A DNA stretch of 64,000 bases from Beijerinckiaceae bacterium (lineage in GTDB: Bacteria > Pseudomonadota > Alphaproteobacteria > Rhizobiales > Beijerinckiaceae), in the NCBI GenBank assembly GCA_030684835.1, contig JAUXWZ010000131.1:1-64000 (forward strand), read 5' to 3'. Each line of letters starts with the position of its first letter. Position 1 is the first letter of the stretch. Below are positions 53,051 through 62,047 of the stretch, piece by piece. Position numbers and translations under genes: made by a program. The notes beneath the pieces were generated by a model, which was given only the letters and a program-made list of their open reading frames with translations, was not told the origin of the DNA and ran no database searches.

Positions 53051-54118
53051 ATGGAATTCGGAATATGGTCGAACGGCTTCAGGCCGCACACGACCGCCGC
53101 ACGCGCGTTCGAGGAAGATCTGCAGGAGATCATCCTCGCCGACAAGCTGGGTTGCAAATACGCTTTCATCAGCGAGCACCACGGCGAGGAAATCTATATC
53201 GACAAGGTCGATACGCTGCCCGTGCCAGAATTGCTCATGTGCAAGGCCGCCGCACTCACCACGCAGATCAGGATGGGCGCTGCGGTGAAGGTGCTTCATC
53301 TGCAACATCCCCTAGACGTCGCTGTGCAAGCCGCGACCGCGCAGCATGTGATTGGCGCAGATCGCTTCATCTTCGGCTTTGGGTCGGGCTTTCCCACGCC
53401 GCTGTTCAGCGTTGAGCGCGGCATGTCCTACGAAGAGCGCCACGACCGGCTCATGGAATCCCACGCCCTCCTGCTCAAGTGCTGGTCGACGCGCGAGCCT
53501 TTTGATTGGGATGGCCGCTTCTGGAAGGGCAAAGGCATCGTCGCGCTGCCCAAACCGATGAACGGCGACATCATGCCAATGGCGACCGCAACCGAGCAGC
53601 CGGAGATGATCCGCATTGCCGGGGCTGGAGGCTACACGCTGCTGTCGGCGTATCTCGAGCCCGCGCACATGCTGCGCGCCAAGGCTGACCGCTATTGCGA
53701 AGCGGCGCGCGCGGCCGGCGTTGAAAACCCGCGCGCCAACATTGCGGCGTCCCGCCTTGTCTATCTTTCGCACAGCCGCAAGCAGGCGATGGACGACCTG
53801 CGCGCCGATATCGACAACGAATTGGGTTACCAGACCAAGCGCGGTCTCGTGCATTACGCCCGCAACGTCTTCAAGCTGGACGTAAAGGGCGAACGGCTGA
53901 CGCTCGATGACATGGTGAACGGCGGGGTTTATCTCGTGGGCGAGCCCGACGAGGTCGCCGAAAGGCTGCGCGATTTTCACCGCGAGTCCGGCGGCTTTGG
54001 CACGATGCTGATCGTCACGGGGAAGGAATGGGCCGACCGGGAGCGCCGTTTCAAATCCATGCGCCTCTTCATGGAAGAGGTGGCGCCGAAACTGCGCGAA
54101 TTGTCGGCAGAAGGGTGA
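53051..54118 (+). CDS. LLM-class flavin-dependent oxidoreductase (luciferase-like)
   Basis: A 355-residue luciferase-like monooxygenase, a TIM barrel using reduced FMN or F420-like cofactors. Diagnostic parts are the N-terminal MEFGIWSNGF strand, YAFISEHHGEE, DRFIFGFGSGFP and the late GEPDEVAERLRDF. AGAGGGGC precedes the ATG. It is not clearly in an operon; the next gene converges on it 14 bp away. The substrate cannot be inferred from position. Confidence 0.88.
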   Translation: MEFGIWSNGFRPHTTAARAFEEDLQEIILADKLGCKYAFISEHHGEEIYIDKVDTLPVPELLMCKAAALTTQIRMGAAVKVLHLQHPLDVAVQAATAQHVIGADRFIFGFGSGFPTPLFSVERGMSYEERHDRLMESHALLLKCWSTREPFDWDGRFWKGKGIVALPKPMNGDIMPMATATEQPEMIRIAGAGGYTLLSAYLEPAHMLRAKADRYCEAARAAGVENPRANIAASRLVYLSHSRKQAMDDLRADIDNELGYQTKRGLVHYARNVFKLDVKGERLTLDDMVNGGVYLVGEPDEVAERLRDFHRESGGFGTMLIVTGKEWADRERRFKSMRLFMEEVAPKLRELSAEG

Positions 54119-54132
54119 CCGCGTGCCGTAAA

Positions 54133-55905
54133 TTATTGGCCGCGCACGACGATACGTCGTTCGAATTTCCGGCTGATCGTGCGATGCGTGATAACGATAA
54201 GCGCGCTGTCCGGCAGCGAACGACGTAGAAGTTCGATGAGTTCGGCTTCCGCTTCGCTGGACAATGCGCTGGTCGCTTCGTGCATGAGGATCCAGCGCGG
54301 CTTCTGCAGCAGCGCGCTCGCAAAGGCGATTCGCTGTTGATCCTCAAGTCCGAGTTCTTCTTCCCAGTTCGATGTTGTCGAAAGTAGAGGCGTGAGATGC
54401 GCAAGCCCAACACTGGCAAGCGTCTGCGCAACGACTCGCGGTGACAGCGCCTGCGCGTCGAGCGGTTGCAGAATGACTTCTATCAGTGGCGCGGGCGGGA
54501 TATGCGGGTGCTCACCCATAAAGAACGGTTCAGCATCCTCCGGCAGCTCAATGCGCCCCGCGCCCCAAAGCGACAGGCCGGCCACGGCGCGGAACAAGGC
54601 TTCGGCCGCCTGGGGCGTTGTTTCCAGCAGCGCGCTTTCGCCCGGCATGATTACGGCGGTGAAATGCTCGATGCAGATATGCCCGTCGGGCAAAACTAAA
54701 GTGAGGTCGCTGAAGGTCAGCGCGGGGCCGTTTTCGCGCACATGCGTGAACGTGCCCTCTTGGTCGGTGAATGCGGGATCGGAGCTGTTCTCGACCGCGT
54801 CTTGCAATTGCAGCACACGTTCGACCGAGGCTTCCCACTGCGCAACGCTTGAATAATTGCTGGACAGCCATGACAGAGCAGCCGTCACCTGCCCAAAGGC
54901 GATCGTCACCTGCATCAGCGTGCCAAGCTGCATGTCTCCCGCCAGATAGCGGGGCGCCAGCATGAGCAGCGGCAGAACTGCCGTGAGGTGCCCATAGCCA
55001 GCGTTGAGGATAATCAGGTTTCGTAACGATGCACGCTGGCGCGACCATGCTGCGCAAATGCTGTCGAAGGCTTGCGCAAGCCGCGTGCGCTCGCCGGCCT
55101 CCGAGCGCGCGAGCGCGATCGCCTGTGAATGCGTTAGCGCGTCGATCAGCATTGCGCGGTGATTGGCCTCCGCGGTCTGGCGGGCGTCCGTGGCGCGCAC
55201 CAGCGGCGAACCGATGAAGATCGTAATCGCTGCGCCCAGGCTCGCATAAATGAGCGCGATCCAGACCATGTGCCCGGGGATCGTGAACGCAAACGATCCG
55301 ACCGCAACGTAGAGAGGGCCCGAGTAAAGCCAAAGCACGCCGACAAAAAGAATAAGCTGCGTCACCGCGTAAAGAAGCGAGACGAAGAACTCGACGACCC
55401 ATTCGCACACGACACGCGCGTCTTCCGCGATGCGCCCGTCCTCGTTGCCATGTTCGCCGGCGATGTAGCGTAGCCGGTAATGGCGTCCGTCGGTCATCCA
55501 CGCGTCGCGCAGGGTGGCAGTGAGATATGTGCGCAGGACGAGTTGCAGCCGCAATTTCGATTCAAGGCTTGAAGCCTGCAGCACCATGATGCCCAGGACA
55601 ATTGCGAGAAATGACAAGGCTTGCGCAGGCAGTCCACCGACGGCGCGCTGGTCCAGCAGATTGAAGAAATCCGCGTTCCAGCTTGCAAGCCGAAGGATGA
55701 GCACGACTTCCAGGATCGTAATTGTGACCGCTGTCACAATGAGCGCGACGGCGCGCCAACGCTTGGATGTTTTGAACACGCCCGCCAGCATCCGCAGCAT
55801 GCGTATCGCGTCGAGGCCCGGGCGCACGGACTCAAACATTTTTGGACGCAGGCTCGTCCCGCGCGGCATTTCAGGCTTCAGCGTTGCGGGTTTATCTGGC
55901 TGCAT
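54133..55905 (-). CDS. ABC half-transporter with degenerate nucleotide-binding domain
   Basis: A 590-residue protein with an N-terminal six-helix ABC_membrane_2 domain (BacA/SbmA/YddA-like, about 50-340) and a C-terminal ABC domain. The Walker A region reads PGESALLETTPQAAEALFRA: aligned to its neighbour, the P-loop glycines are lost and Lys is replaced by Glu435. The signature is LGLEDQQR and Walker B ends MHEATSAL, with His for Asp. ATP hydrolysis at this site is very unlikely. The related half-transporter at 56630-58477 keeps these motifs, so a heterodimer with one active site is plausible. A methyltransferase-like gene lies between them. Confidence 0.88.
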   Translation of the reverse strand: MQPDKPATLKPEMPRGTSLRPKMFESVRPGLDAIRMLRMLAGVFKTSKRWRAVALIVTAVTITILEVVLILRLASWNADFFNLLDQRAVGGLPAQALSFLAIVLGIMVLQASSLESKLRLQLVLRTYLTATLRDAWMTDGRHYRLRYIAGEHGNEDGRIAEDARVVCEWVVEFFVSLLYAVTQLILFVGVLWLYSGPLYVAVGSFAFTIPGHMVWIALIYASLGAAITIFIGSPLVRATDARQTAEANHRAMLIDALTHSQAIALARSEAGERTRLAQAFDSICAAWSRQRASLRNLIILNAGYGHLTAVLPLLMLAPRYLAGDMQLGTLMQVTIAFGQVTAALSWLSSNYSSVAQWEASVERVLQLQDAVENSSDPAFTDQEGTFTHVRENGPALTFSDLTLVLPDGHICIEHFTAVIMPGESALLETTPQAAEALFRAVAGLSLWGAGRIELPEDAEPFFMGEHPHIPPAPLIEVILQPLDAQALSPRVVAQTLASVGLAHLTPLLSTTSNWEEELGLEDQQRIAFASALLQKPRWILMHEATSALSSEAEAELIELLRRSLPDSALIVITHRTISRKFERRIVVRGQ

Positions 55906-55984
55906 CTTTTTCCAGCTTTTTGCATTTTAGTGCGCCAGCCAGAAGCGTGCGAAGCTATGACACGTCCAAGTTTAAGCGGCTCGA

Positions 55985-56013
55985 TGGGGAGGGCGCATCG
56001 CGCGTCCTCCCCA
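55985..56013 (-). terminator. Hairpin after methyltransferase-like gene
   Basis: TGGGGAGG and CCTCCCCA pair perfectly and the stem extends inward by three more pairs and one wobble, leaving a short loop. It begins 6 bp after the leftward stop at 56020. No T-run follows on the leftward strand, so it is terminator-like rather than a classical intrinsic terminator. Confidence 0.45.
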
Positions 56014-56019
56014 CGTTAC

Positions 56020-56601
56020 TTACTTCTTGCGATAGACCAGAAGCGTCTCGTACATGCCGACCTTCTCGACCGGCATTTCCTTCTCCCACGCAGCGATAAC
56101 CTTCTCCGCCGTGTCGAAGGCGAACGACTTCGTGTAGAACACGATGTAGCCGCCCGAGCGGGTCTTTTCCGTCAACAGGTCGGTGACTTCGCGATCCGTC
56201 AATGCGCCGTATTCGTCGTTTTTCTCGGTGCGGAATTCACAAAGATGGAAGAGGGTGACGACGTCGAAATCGGGGAGCAGCCGCGCATCAAGCTGGTAGA
56301 TGTCACCGAAGAATGTCTTGTAGGTCTTTTCAATCTCGGGTCGCTCGATGGCGAGCTTGATAAATGTCTCGTATTCCTGCGGTGCGGCGGTGATGCCCAA
56401 CACGCAGTTTCCGCTGCCGTTCTCGGCGGTGCGGATGCCAACGATGTGATGACCGCCAGTGCCGAAGTGGAAGATCGTTTTGTTCTTGAGCTCTTCTTTC
56501 TCAAGCCAATCGCAGAAATGAATGTCGCAAGGGCATTCATCTACGCGCAGATCCCAAAACGCGTCCCAAAAATGCATCTTGCCGGTTGATGTTGTCGTCA
56601 T
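56020..56601 (-). CDS. SAM-methyltransferase-like small protein
   Basis: A 193-residue protein without a signal peptide. TIFHFGTGGHHIVGIRTAE resembles motif I of class I methyltransferases (GxGxH), and later parts (FDVVTLFHLCEF, RSGGYIVFYTKSF) fit the order of the fold. The N-terminal third contains several Cys (DECPCDIHFCDW). I do not recognise a named family, so methyl transfer is inference. It is located between two ABC half-transporter genes on the same strand, 28 bp after the upstream one, and may act on the exported or imported compound. AGGGG precedes the ATG. Confidence 0.65.
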   Translation of the reverse strand: MTTTSTGKMHFWDAFWDLRVDECPCDIHFCDWLEKEELKNKTIFHFGTGGHHIVGIRTAENGSGNCVLGITAAPQEYETFIKLAIERPEIEKTYKTFFGDIYQLDARLLPDFDVVTLFHLCEFRTEKNDEYGALTDREVTDLLTEKTRSGGYIVFYTKSFAFDTAEKVIAAWEKEMPVEKVGMYETLLVYRKK

Positions 56602-56629
56602 TTAATTTCCCCTCATCTTGTTTGAAACG

Positions 56630-58477
56630 TCATGCCAAACCGGCGGCGTCCCGGCTGCCTTCATAGCCGCCGACGACCGACAACGCCGGTTGCCCGGTGG
56701 CGTCGGTCTCCACCAGAATGCTGCCGCCGGTGGCGCCTTTCTGGAGGTAGAGAAATCTGTCGAAGCGTTGCGTCAGGCTCGCGCGCACGCCCACCGCGAC
56801 GAGGGTTGAATTGGGACAGCCCTCGAGCAGCGCATCAAGCATTTTGGCCTGCGTAATCTCATCGAAAGGAGCCAGCGCGTCCTCAAGAATGATGATGTCG
56901 GGCTTCTGCAAAAGGACGCGCGCGAACGCCAACCTTTGACGCTCGGTCGCCGAAAGCGTCTGGTCCCACCGCGATACGTCTTGAAGACGGGTTGTGAGGG
57001 CCCCCGCGCCAGATGCGTCTAGCGCGGCGCGCAGGCGCGAGTCTTCAAAAGCGTCCGGCGACGTCGGGTAGGTCAGCGCCTCGCGTAAAGAACCTGCGGG
57101 CAGGAAAGGCGCAGCGGGAAGAAAGCTCAAACTAAGACCGTCGGGCAGCGCAATATGCCCTTCGCCCCAAGGCCACAAGCCCGCCATCGCGCGCACAAGC
57201 ACGCTTTTCCCCGCGCCGGGTTCACCCGCCAACGCGATGCGTTCACCGGGCAGGATTGCGACGTCCGCATGCTCCACGACAACCTGGCCAATCTCATCGA
57301 TCAGGCGCACGCGCTCAAGGCGCAGGCTAGCGTCCCGACTGACGGCCAGCGCCACATGCGGCACGCCTTGCGGACCAGTGGAATCAGACTGTTCGAATGA
57401 ATCCACAAGTTCAACGATGCGCCGGGCGGACGCGAACCATTCCGCAATCGCGCGATAATTATCGACGAGCCAGGCAATCGCAACCTGCACCTGCACGAAC
57501 GCCGATGCGAGCTGCATGACTTCGCCCAGGGTTAATTGGCCGGAGAGGTATTTTGGCGCGCATAATACGAGCGGCACGACCGGAATCATGGCGCCGTTCG
57601 AGTTCGTGACCCATGTCAGCCGGCCATGCTGACGCACCACTTCCAGCCATGTCCGCACAAGAGATGCGTAAGAGCCGTCAAGCCGTCGTCTCGCCTCTGT
57701 CTCGCCGCGCGCCATGATGACGCCTTCCGAGTTCTCACGCAGGCGGATCATTTCAAAACGGAAGCGGGCCTCCGCCTCATTTTTGGCGGCCGCGGCCGGC
57801 GCAAGTTTGCGTCCGACAATTGGGATCAGCGACGACATGGCGACGCCGTAGAGGATGGCGCCGAGCACCATGAACGCCGGGATCGTGAAGGACACGCCGC
57901 CCAGCGTCACATCCAGTGAACCGCCAACTTTCCACAAGATGCCTGCGAAAGTCGACGCGGCCAAAACCGCCGTGAAAAGGCCAATGGCGAAGTCCGTCAC
58001 CGGCTCCGTCGCCATGCGGACATCGTCGGATATCCGGTACTCGGGGTTCGGCATGGGGCTACCGGCGGCGGTGAGCCGATGAAAGCGCCTCTTGGCCAGC
58101 CAGCCGCTGAGGAAACTATGCGTGCACCACTCGCGCCAGCGCACCTGCAGGCGTTCGCGCGCCAGCACGATGCCCACGCCCACAGCGGAAATGGCGACGA
58201 CCAGCCCGCCGAAAGCAAACACGGCGGCCATGGCCGAACCGCCGTCCCGGCGCTCGAGAGCGTCGAAAAACCAGCGGTTCCAGCTGTTCAGGCCAACGTC
58301 CACGATAAGTTTACCGACGAGGCAGCTAGCAAGCGCCAACGTCAAAAGCCATGCGGTCCGGGATCCTGGCCCGCGCCAGAAGCCAAAGGTTAACCGGGCA
58401 AATTGCATCGCTACCGCCCTGTCACTCCCAGGGGGAGGCGAGGCGGGGGGTGACCCCTGCGACAGCGGATCGAACAT
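56630..58477 (-). CDS. ABC half-transporter (ABC_membrane_2 / YddA-like), motifs mostly intact
   Basis: A 615-residue half-transporter with a six-helix membrane domain (about 40-340) and a C-terminal ATPase domain. Walker A is GEPGAGKS with Lys424, the signature LSATERQR, and Walker B IIILEDALAPFDE. The position of the switch histidine reads VAVGVRAS, so that His is absent. GGGGG five bases before ATG 58477 decides the start. It is the first gene of a leftward three-gene cluster with the methyltransferase-like gene and the degenerate half-transporter. Relatives move peptides, B12 or long-chain acyl compounds. Confidence 0.88.
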   Translation of the reverse strand: MFDPLSQGSPPASPPPGSDRAVAMQFARLTFGFWRGPGSRTAWLLTLALASCLVGKLIVDVGLNSWNRWFFDALERRDGGSAMAAVFAFGGLVVAISAVGVGIVLARERLQVRWREWCTHSFLSGWLAKRRFHRLTAAGSPMPNPEYRISDDVRMATEPVTDFAIGLFTAVLAASTFAGILWKVGGSLDVTLGGVSFTIPAFMVLGAILYGVAMSSLIPIVGRKLAPAAAAKNEAEARFRFEMIRLRENSEGVIMARGETEARRRLDGSYASLVRTWLEVVRQHGRLTWVTNSNGAMIPVVPLVLCAPKYLSGQLTLGEVMQLASAFVQVQVAIAWLVDNYRAIAEWFASARRIVELVDSFEQSDSTGPQGVPHVALAVSRDASLRLERVRLIDEIGQVVVEHADVAILPGERIALAGEPGAGKSVLVRAMAGLWPWGEGHIALPDGLSLSFLPAAPFLPAGSLREALTYPTSPDAFEDSRLRAALDASGAGALTTRLQDVSRWDQTLSATERQRLAFARVLLQKPDIIILEDALAPFDEITQAKMLDALLEGCPNSTLVAVGVRASLTQRFDRFLYLQKGATGGSILVETDATGQPALSVVGGYEGSRDAAGLA

Positions 58478-58683
58478 TTTTTCCCCCGGTCGATCCAAAG
58501 TTCTACTCGATCTTGGCTGCAGCGCAGCGGCCGAACCTTATCTTTTACGCCAAAGGTTATAAAATGAAAGTTCCGCGCGGCGCCTGTTAAACATGCGCCG
58601 AGAAGCCCTTGCTACCAATCGCTCCACGCGCCATGTTCGCGGTTCGATTTGCCAGTAAAGGCGTCAGGAAACCTGAACCGCTC

Positions 58684-59412
58684 ATGAACCAGCCGCCAAT
58701 TCTGCCGCCGCCACCGGCCACCCGTCATCACACATTCGGAGCTGGCATCCGGACGTGGTTCCTCACGGGCCTCATCGTCGCCGGTCCGCTGGCCCTCACC
58801 GCCACCATTGTGTGGTGGTTCATCTCGCTGATCGACGGGTGGGTAAAGCCCCTCGTGCCGGCCAGCTTATGGCCGGACTATTACCTGCCGATGCATCTGC
58901 CAGGGGTCGGCGTTATTCTCGCCTTCCTCGGCCTGACGATGCTGGGCTTCCTCACGGCCAATCTCGCAGGTCGCTCCCTGCTGAAGCTCGGTGAGCGCAT
59001 TCTGGACCGCATGCCGGTGGTGCGCAGTATCTACAAGAGCCTCAAGCAGATTTTCGAGACGGTGTTTTCTCAATCAGGCACGGGCTTTCGACGTGTCGGC
59101 CTCGTGCAGTTTCCCCAGCCGGGCATGTGGTCGATTGTCTTCATCTCGGCCCCTCCGTCCAGCGTCCTTGCCGACAATCTGCCCGCTGTCGAACACATGT
59201 CGGTCTTTTTGCCCTGCACGCCGAACCCGACGACCGGCTTTTACTTTTATTTGCCTGCGTCCGAGGTCATCGAAGTCCCGTTGACGCCGGACGAGGCCGC
59301 AAAGCTCATCATGTCGGCTGGTCTGATCCAGCCGGAAACCCAGCAGCGCTTTGCCGCTATGGTCGAAAGCGCCAGGAAAACGCCAAGCCTCAACCCGCCC
59401 GCAGCAGCCTGA
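58684..59412 (+). CDS. DUF502 family membrane protein
   Basis: A 242-residue inner-membrane protein with two helices near the N-terminus (FLTGLIVAGPLALTATIVWW and GVGVILAFLGLTMLGFLTAN), then a soluble domain containing RMPVVRSIYKSLKQIFETV, the family's diagnostic block. Function unknown. ATG 58684 is the best start; earlier codons lack a ribosome site. Its last 23 bp overlap the 3' end of recG on the other strand. The DUF502-recG neighbourhood is standard in this order. Confidence 0.9.
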   Translation: MNQPPILPPPPATRHHTFGAGIRTWFLTGLIVAGPLALTATIVWWFISLIDGWVKPLVPASLWPDYYLPMHLPGVGVILAFLGLTMLGFLTANLAGRSLLKLGERILDRMPVVRSIYKSLKQIFETVFSQSGTGFRRVGLVQFPQPGMWSIVFISAPPSSVLADNLPAVEHMSVFLPCTPNPTTGFYFYLPASEVIEVPLTPDEAAKLIMSAGLIQPETQQRFAAMVESARKTPSLNPPAAA

Positions 59413-61489
59413 CGGCTTCGTCCCGGCCAAACAGATAAAGCAGCGCGCGCAACGCGGCGCCGCGTTCGCTTTCGAGTTCGGGATCACGCGCGTGAATCAA
59501 TTGCGCATCGTCGCGCGCAATCGCCAGCAGATCGGCGTGCAGTTCGATCACCGCAAGACGAAATCCTGGCGTTCCTGATTGGCGTGACCCCAGCACCTCG
59601 CCTTCGCCGCGCAAGCGCAGGTCTTCCTCGGCGATGCGGAATCCGTCCTCCGTATCGCGCATGATCTCGATACGCGCGCGCGCCACTTCGCCCAGCGGGG
59701 ACTTGTAGAGCAGCAGGCATGTGGACTTTGCGCCGCCACGCCCAACGCGGCCGCGTAGCTGATGCAATTGTGCAAGACCGAAACGCTCGGCGTGCTCAAT
59801 CGCCATGATCGTGGCTTCCGGCACATCGACGCCAACTTCGATGACCGTCGTCGCGACCAGAATTTTCGTCTCGCCCCGCTGGAACGCCGACATCGCTGCG
59901 TCCTTGTCGGCCCCCTTCATCTTGCCGTGGATGAGCCCAACCTGATCGCCAAAAAACTGCCGCAGCACATCGGCGCGCTCGGTTGCGGCGGCGACGTCGA
60001 GGTCTTCGTTTTCGTCAACGAGCGGACAAACCCAGTAGACGCGGGCGCCGTTGCCAATGGCGCGGCCAATGCCGTCGATCACTTCGTCAATACGCTCCAG
60101 CGGAATGGCGCGCGTGTCGATGGGCGCGCGGCCCGGCGGTTTTTCGCGCAGGACAGAGACGTCCATGTCGCCGAAGTAAGTCAGCACCAGCGTGCGCGGG
60201 ATGGGTGTGGCGGTCATCACCAGCACATCGACGGCGGCGCCCTTTTCGCCCAACGCGAGACGCTGATGCACGCCAAAGCGATGTTGTTCGTCCACGACCG
60301 CAAGCCCGAGATCGGCAAACGCGACGCTCTCCTGAAAAAGCGCATGGGTGCCGATGACGATGTCGATATCGCCAGCAGCAAGTCTCGCAAGAGTCGATTT
60401 GCGCTCAGCCGCCTTATCGCGGCCCGTGAGCAACGCCAGCCGCAGGCCGGCCGTCTCGCCTAGCGCACCAAGCCGCTCGTAATGCTGGCGTGCAAGAATT
60501 TCTGTTGGCGCCATGAGCGCCGCCTGCCGCCCGGCCTCCACCACATGCGCCATCGCCAGCAGCGCGACGATTGTCTTGCCGGAGCCCACATCGCCCTGCA
60601 CCAGGCGCAACATGCGCTTGTCACTGGTCAGATCGGCGCGGATTTCATCGAGCGCGGTCTTCTGCGCTCCTGTGAGCGAGTAGGGCAAGTCTGCTTCTAT
60701 CTTGCGGGTGAAGCGCCCGTCGCCGGGGCTTGCGCGGCCGCCCAGCTTTTTCATGCGCGCGCGCACCATGACGAGCGCCAGCTGGTTCGCGAGCAATTCG
60801 TCGTAGGCGAGGCGCAGCCGCGCGGGCTGCATCGGCTCCACGTCCTGCGGCGTCTGCGGATGATGCACGCTCTGAAGCGCATTGGAGAATGATGGCCATT
60901 TGCGCTGGCGCTGAAACGCGGGGTCGAGCCACTCGGTCAGGTCTGGCAGCCGGGCGAGGGCGCCTTCCACCGCGCGCTGGATGCTGCGCTGATACAGGCC
61001 CTCGGTGAGGCCATAGACCGGCTCGACCGGAGGCAGCTTCTTCAGCCCTTCCTCGTCAAGCACGCGGTCGGGATGCACCATCTGGAGATGGCCCTCCCAA
61101 AGCTCCAGCTTTCCCGAAATCCACCGCCGCGCGCCCAGCGGCAGCATTTTCTCGATCCATTGATGATTGGCGAGGAAGAAGACGAGCAGCAGATCACCAG
61201 TCTCGTCTTCCACGAGCACCTTGTAGGGCGCACGCGACCGCGGCGGCGGGGGGCGATGCTCCGTGGCGACCGCCTCGATCGTCACCACCTGATCCAATTG
61301 TGCGTCGCGAATCTTTGGGCGGGAGCGTCTGTCGATGGACGAATGGGGAAGGTGAAACAGAACGTCCAGCACGCGCGTCTCTGCGCTGGCTTCCGCGAGG
61401 AGCCGGTCGAACAATTTGCCTGTCTTCTCGCCGACGCCGGGTAGCGTGCGAGCGGCGGCGAACAGGGGATTGAGTGCGGTGGGGCGCAT
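59390..61489 (-). CDS. recG: ATP-dependent DNA helicase RecG
   Basis: A 699-residue branch-migrating helicase that rescues stalled forks and processes Holliday junctions. The N-terminal wedge/OB domain spans about 1-260. Walker A is VQGDVGSGKTIV, the DEAD-box-like motif is VVDEQHRFG, and the C-terminal helicase part holds VIEVGVDVPEA and QLRGRVGRG. The length is normal. It is divergent from sdhE and its end overlaps DUF502. Confidence 0.97.
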   Translation of the reverse strand: MRPTALNPLFAAARTLPGVGEKTGKLFDRLLAEASAETRVLDVLFHLPHSSIDRRSRPKIRDAQLDQVVTIEAVATEHRPPPPRSRAPYKVLVEDETGDLLLVFFLANHQWIEKMLPLGARRWISGKLELWEGHLQMVHPDRVLDEEGLKKLPPVEPVYGLTEGLYQRSIQRAVEGALARLPDLTEWLDPAFQRQRKWPSFSNALQSVHHPQTPQDVEPMQPARLRLAYDELLANQLALVMVRARMKKLGGRASPGDGRFTRKIEADLPYSLTGAQKTALDEIRADLTSDKRMLRLVQGDVGSGKTIVALLAMAHVVEAGRQAALMAPTEILARQHYERLGALGETAGLRLALLTGRDKAAERKSTLARLAAGDIDIVIGTHALFQESVAFADLGLAVVDEQHRFGVHQRLALGEKGAAVDVLVMTATPIPRTLVLTYFGDMDVSVLREKPPGRAPIDTRAIPLERIDEVIDGIGRAIGNGARVYWVCPLVDENEDLDVAAATERADVLRQFFGDQVGLIHGKMKGADKDAAMSAFQRGETKILVATTVIEVGVDVPEATIMAIEHAERFGLAQLHQLRGRVGRGGAKSTCLLLYKSPLGEVARARIEIMRDTEDGFRIAEEDLRLRGEGEVLGSRQSGTPGFRLAVIELHADLLAIARDDAQLIHARDPELESERGAALRALLYLFGRDEAVRLLRAG

Positions 61490-61626
61490 ATCCTGTTGAT
61501 AGCCGGGTCGCGATCAAGCGCCAAGCTGGAGCATGGCGCCGCAGGGGATTATCTGGCGGGGACAGCGTGCGCGCTTTCCTGTATACGCACGTCGACATTC
61601 CGCCGCCAATTTTCAGGAATTCGCCT

Positions 61627-61920
61627 GTGTCCACCGCCATTTCCTCCGCAACGCTCGACCCTCGCCGCCGGCGCATGCTGTTCCGCGCCTGGCATCGCGG
61701 CATGAAGGAGATGGACATCCTGATGGGCAAATTCGCCGATGCGAAACTGGCGGTCCTGTCCGATGAAGATCTTGACGCTTTCGAGTTTCTCATGGACGCG
61801 CCGGACCCGGACCTCTTCAAGTGGCTGACCGACGCCGCCCCGTTGCCACCCGAGTATGACACCGCGCTGTTCCGGCAATTGAAGAGCTTTCACGTGCATA
61901 CGGGCCCGATTCACGGATAA
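61627..61920 (+). CDS. sdhE: SdhE, FAD assembly factor for succinate dehydrogenase
   Basis: A 97-residue SdhE/Sdh5 protein that helps attach FAD to SdhA. The hallmark RGxxE is WHRGMKEMD, preceded by RRRRMLFRA and followed by the acidic LSDEDLDAFEFLMDAPDPDL. It starts at GTG 61627, with AGGA nine bases before it; the frame is open further upstream but without family similarity. It lies between recG and mfd, its usual place in these genomes. Confidence 0.93.
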   Translation: MSTAISSATLDPRRRRMLFRAWHRGMKEMDILMGKFADAKLAVLSDEDLDAFEFLMDAPDPDLFKWLTDAAPLPPEYDTALFRQLKSFHVHTGPIHG

Positions 61921-62047
61921 GCGCCGACGCCGCTTTCCCCTGATCAATGGTTGTCCTATATAGCGCCCAAGCGACGGCAGATTCCTGCCGGCGGCAAACA
62001 TCGTTGTGCGCTTGCCCCAGGCGCCTCTTACGCCGGAAAGTCTCCTC

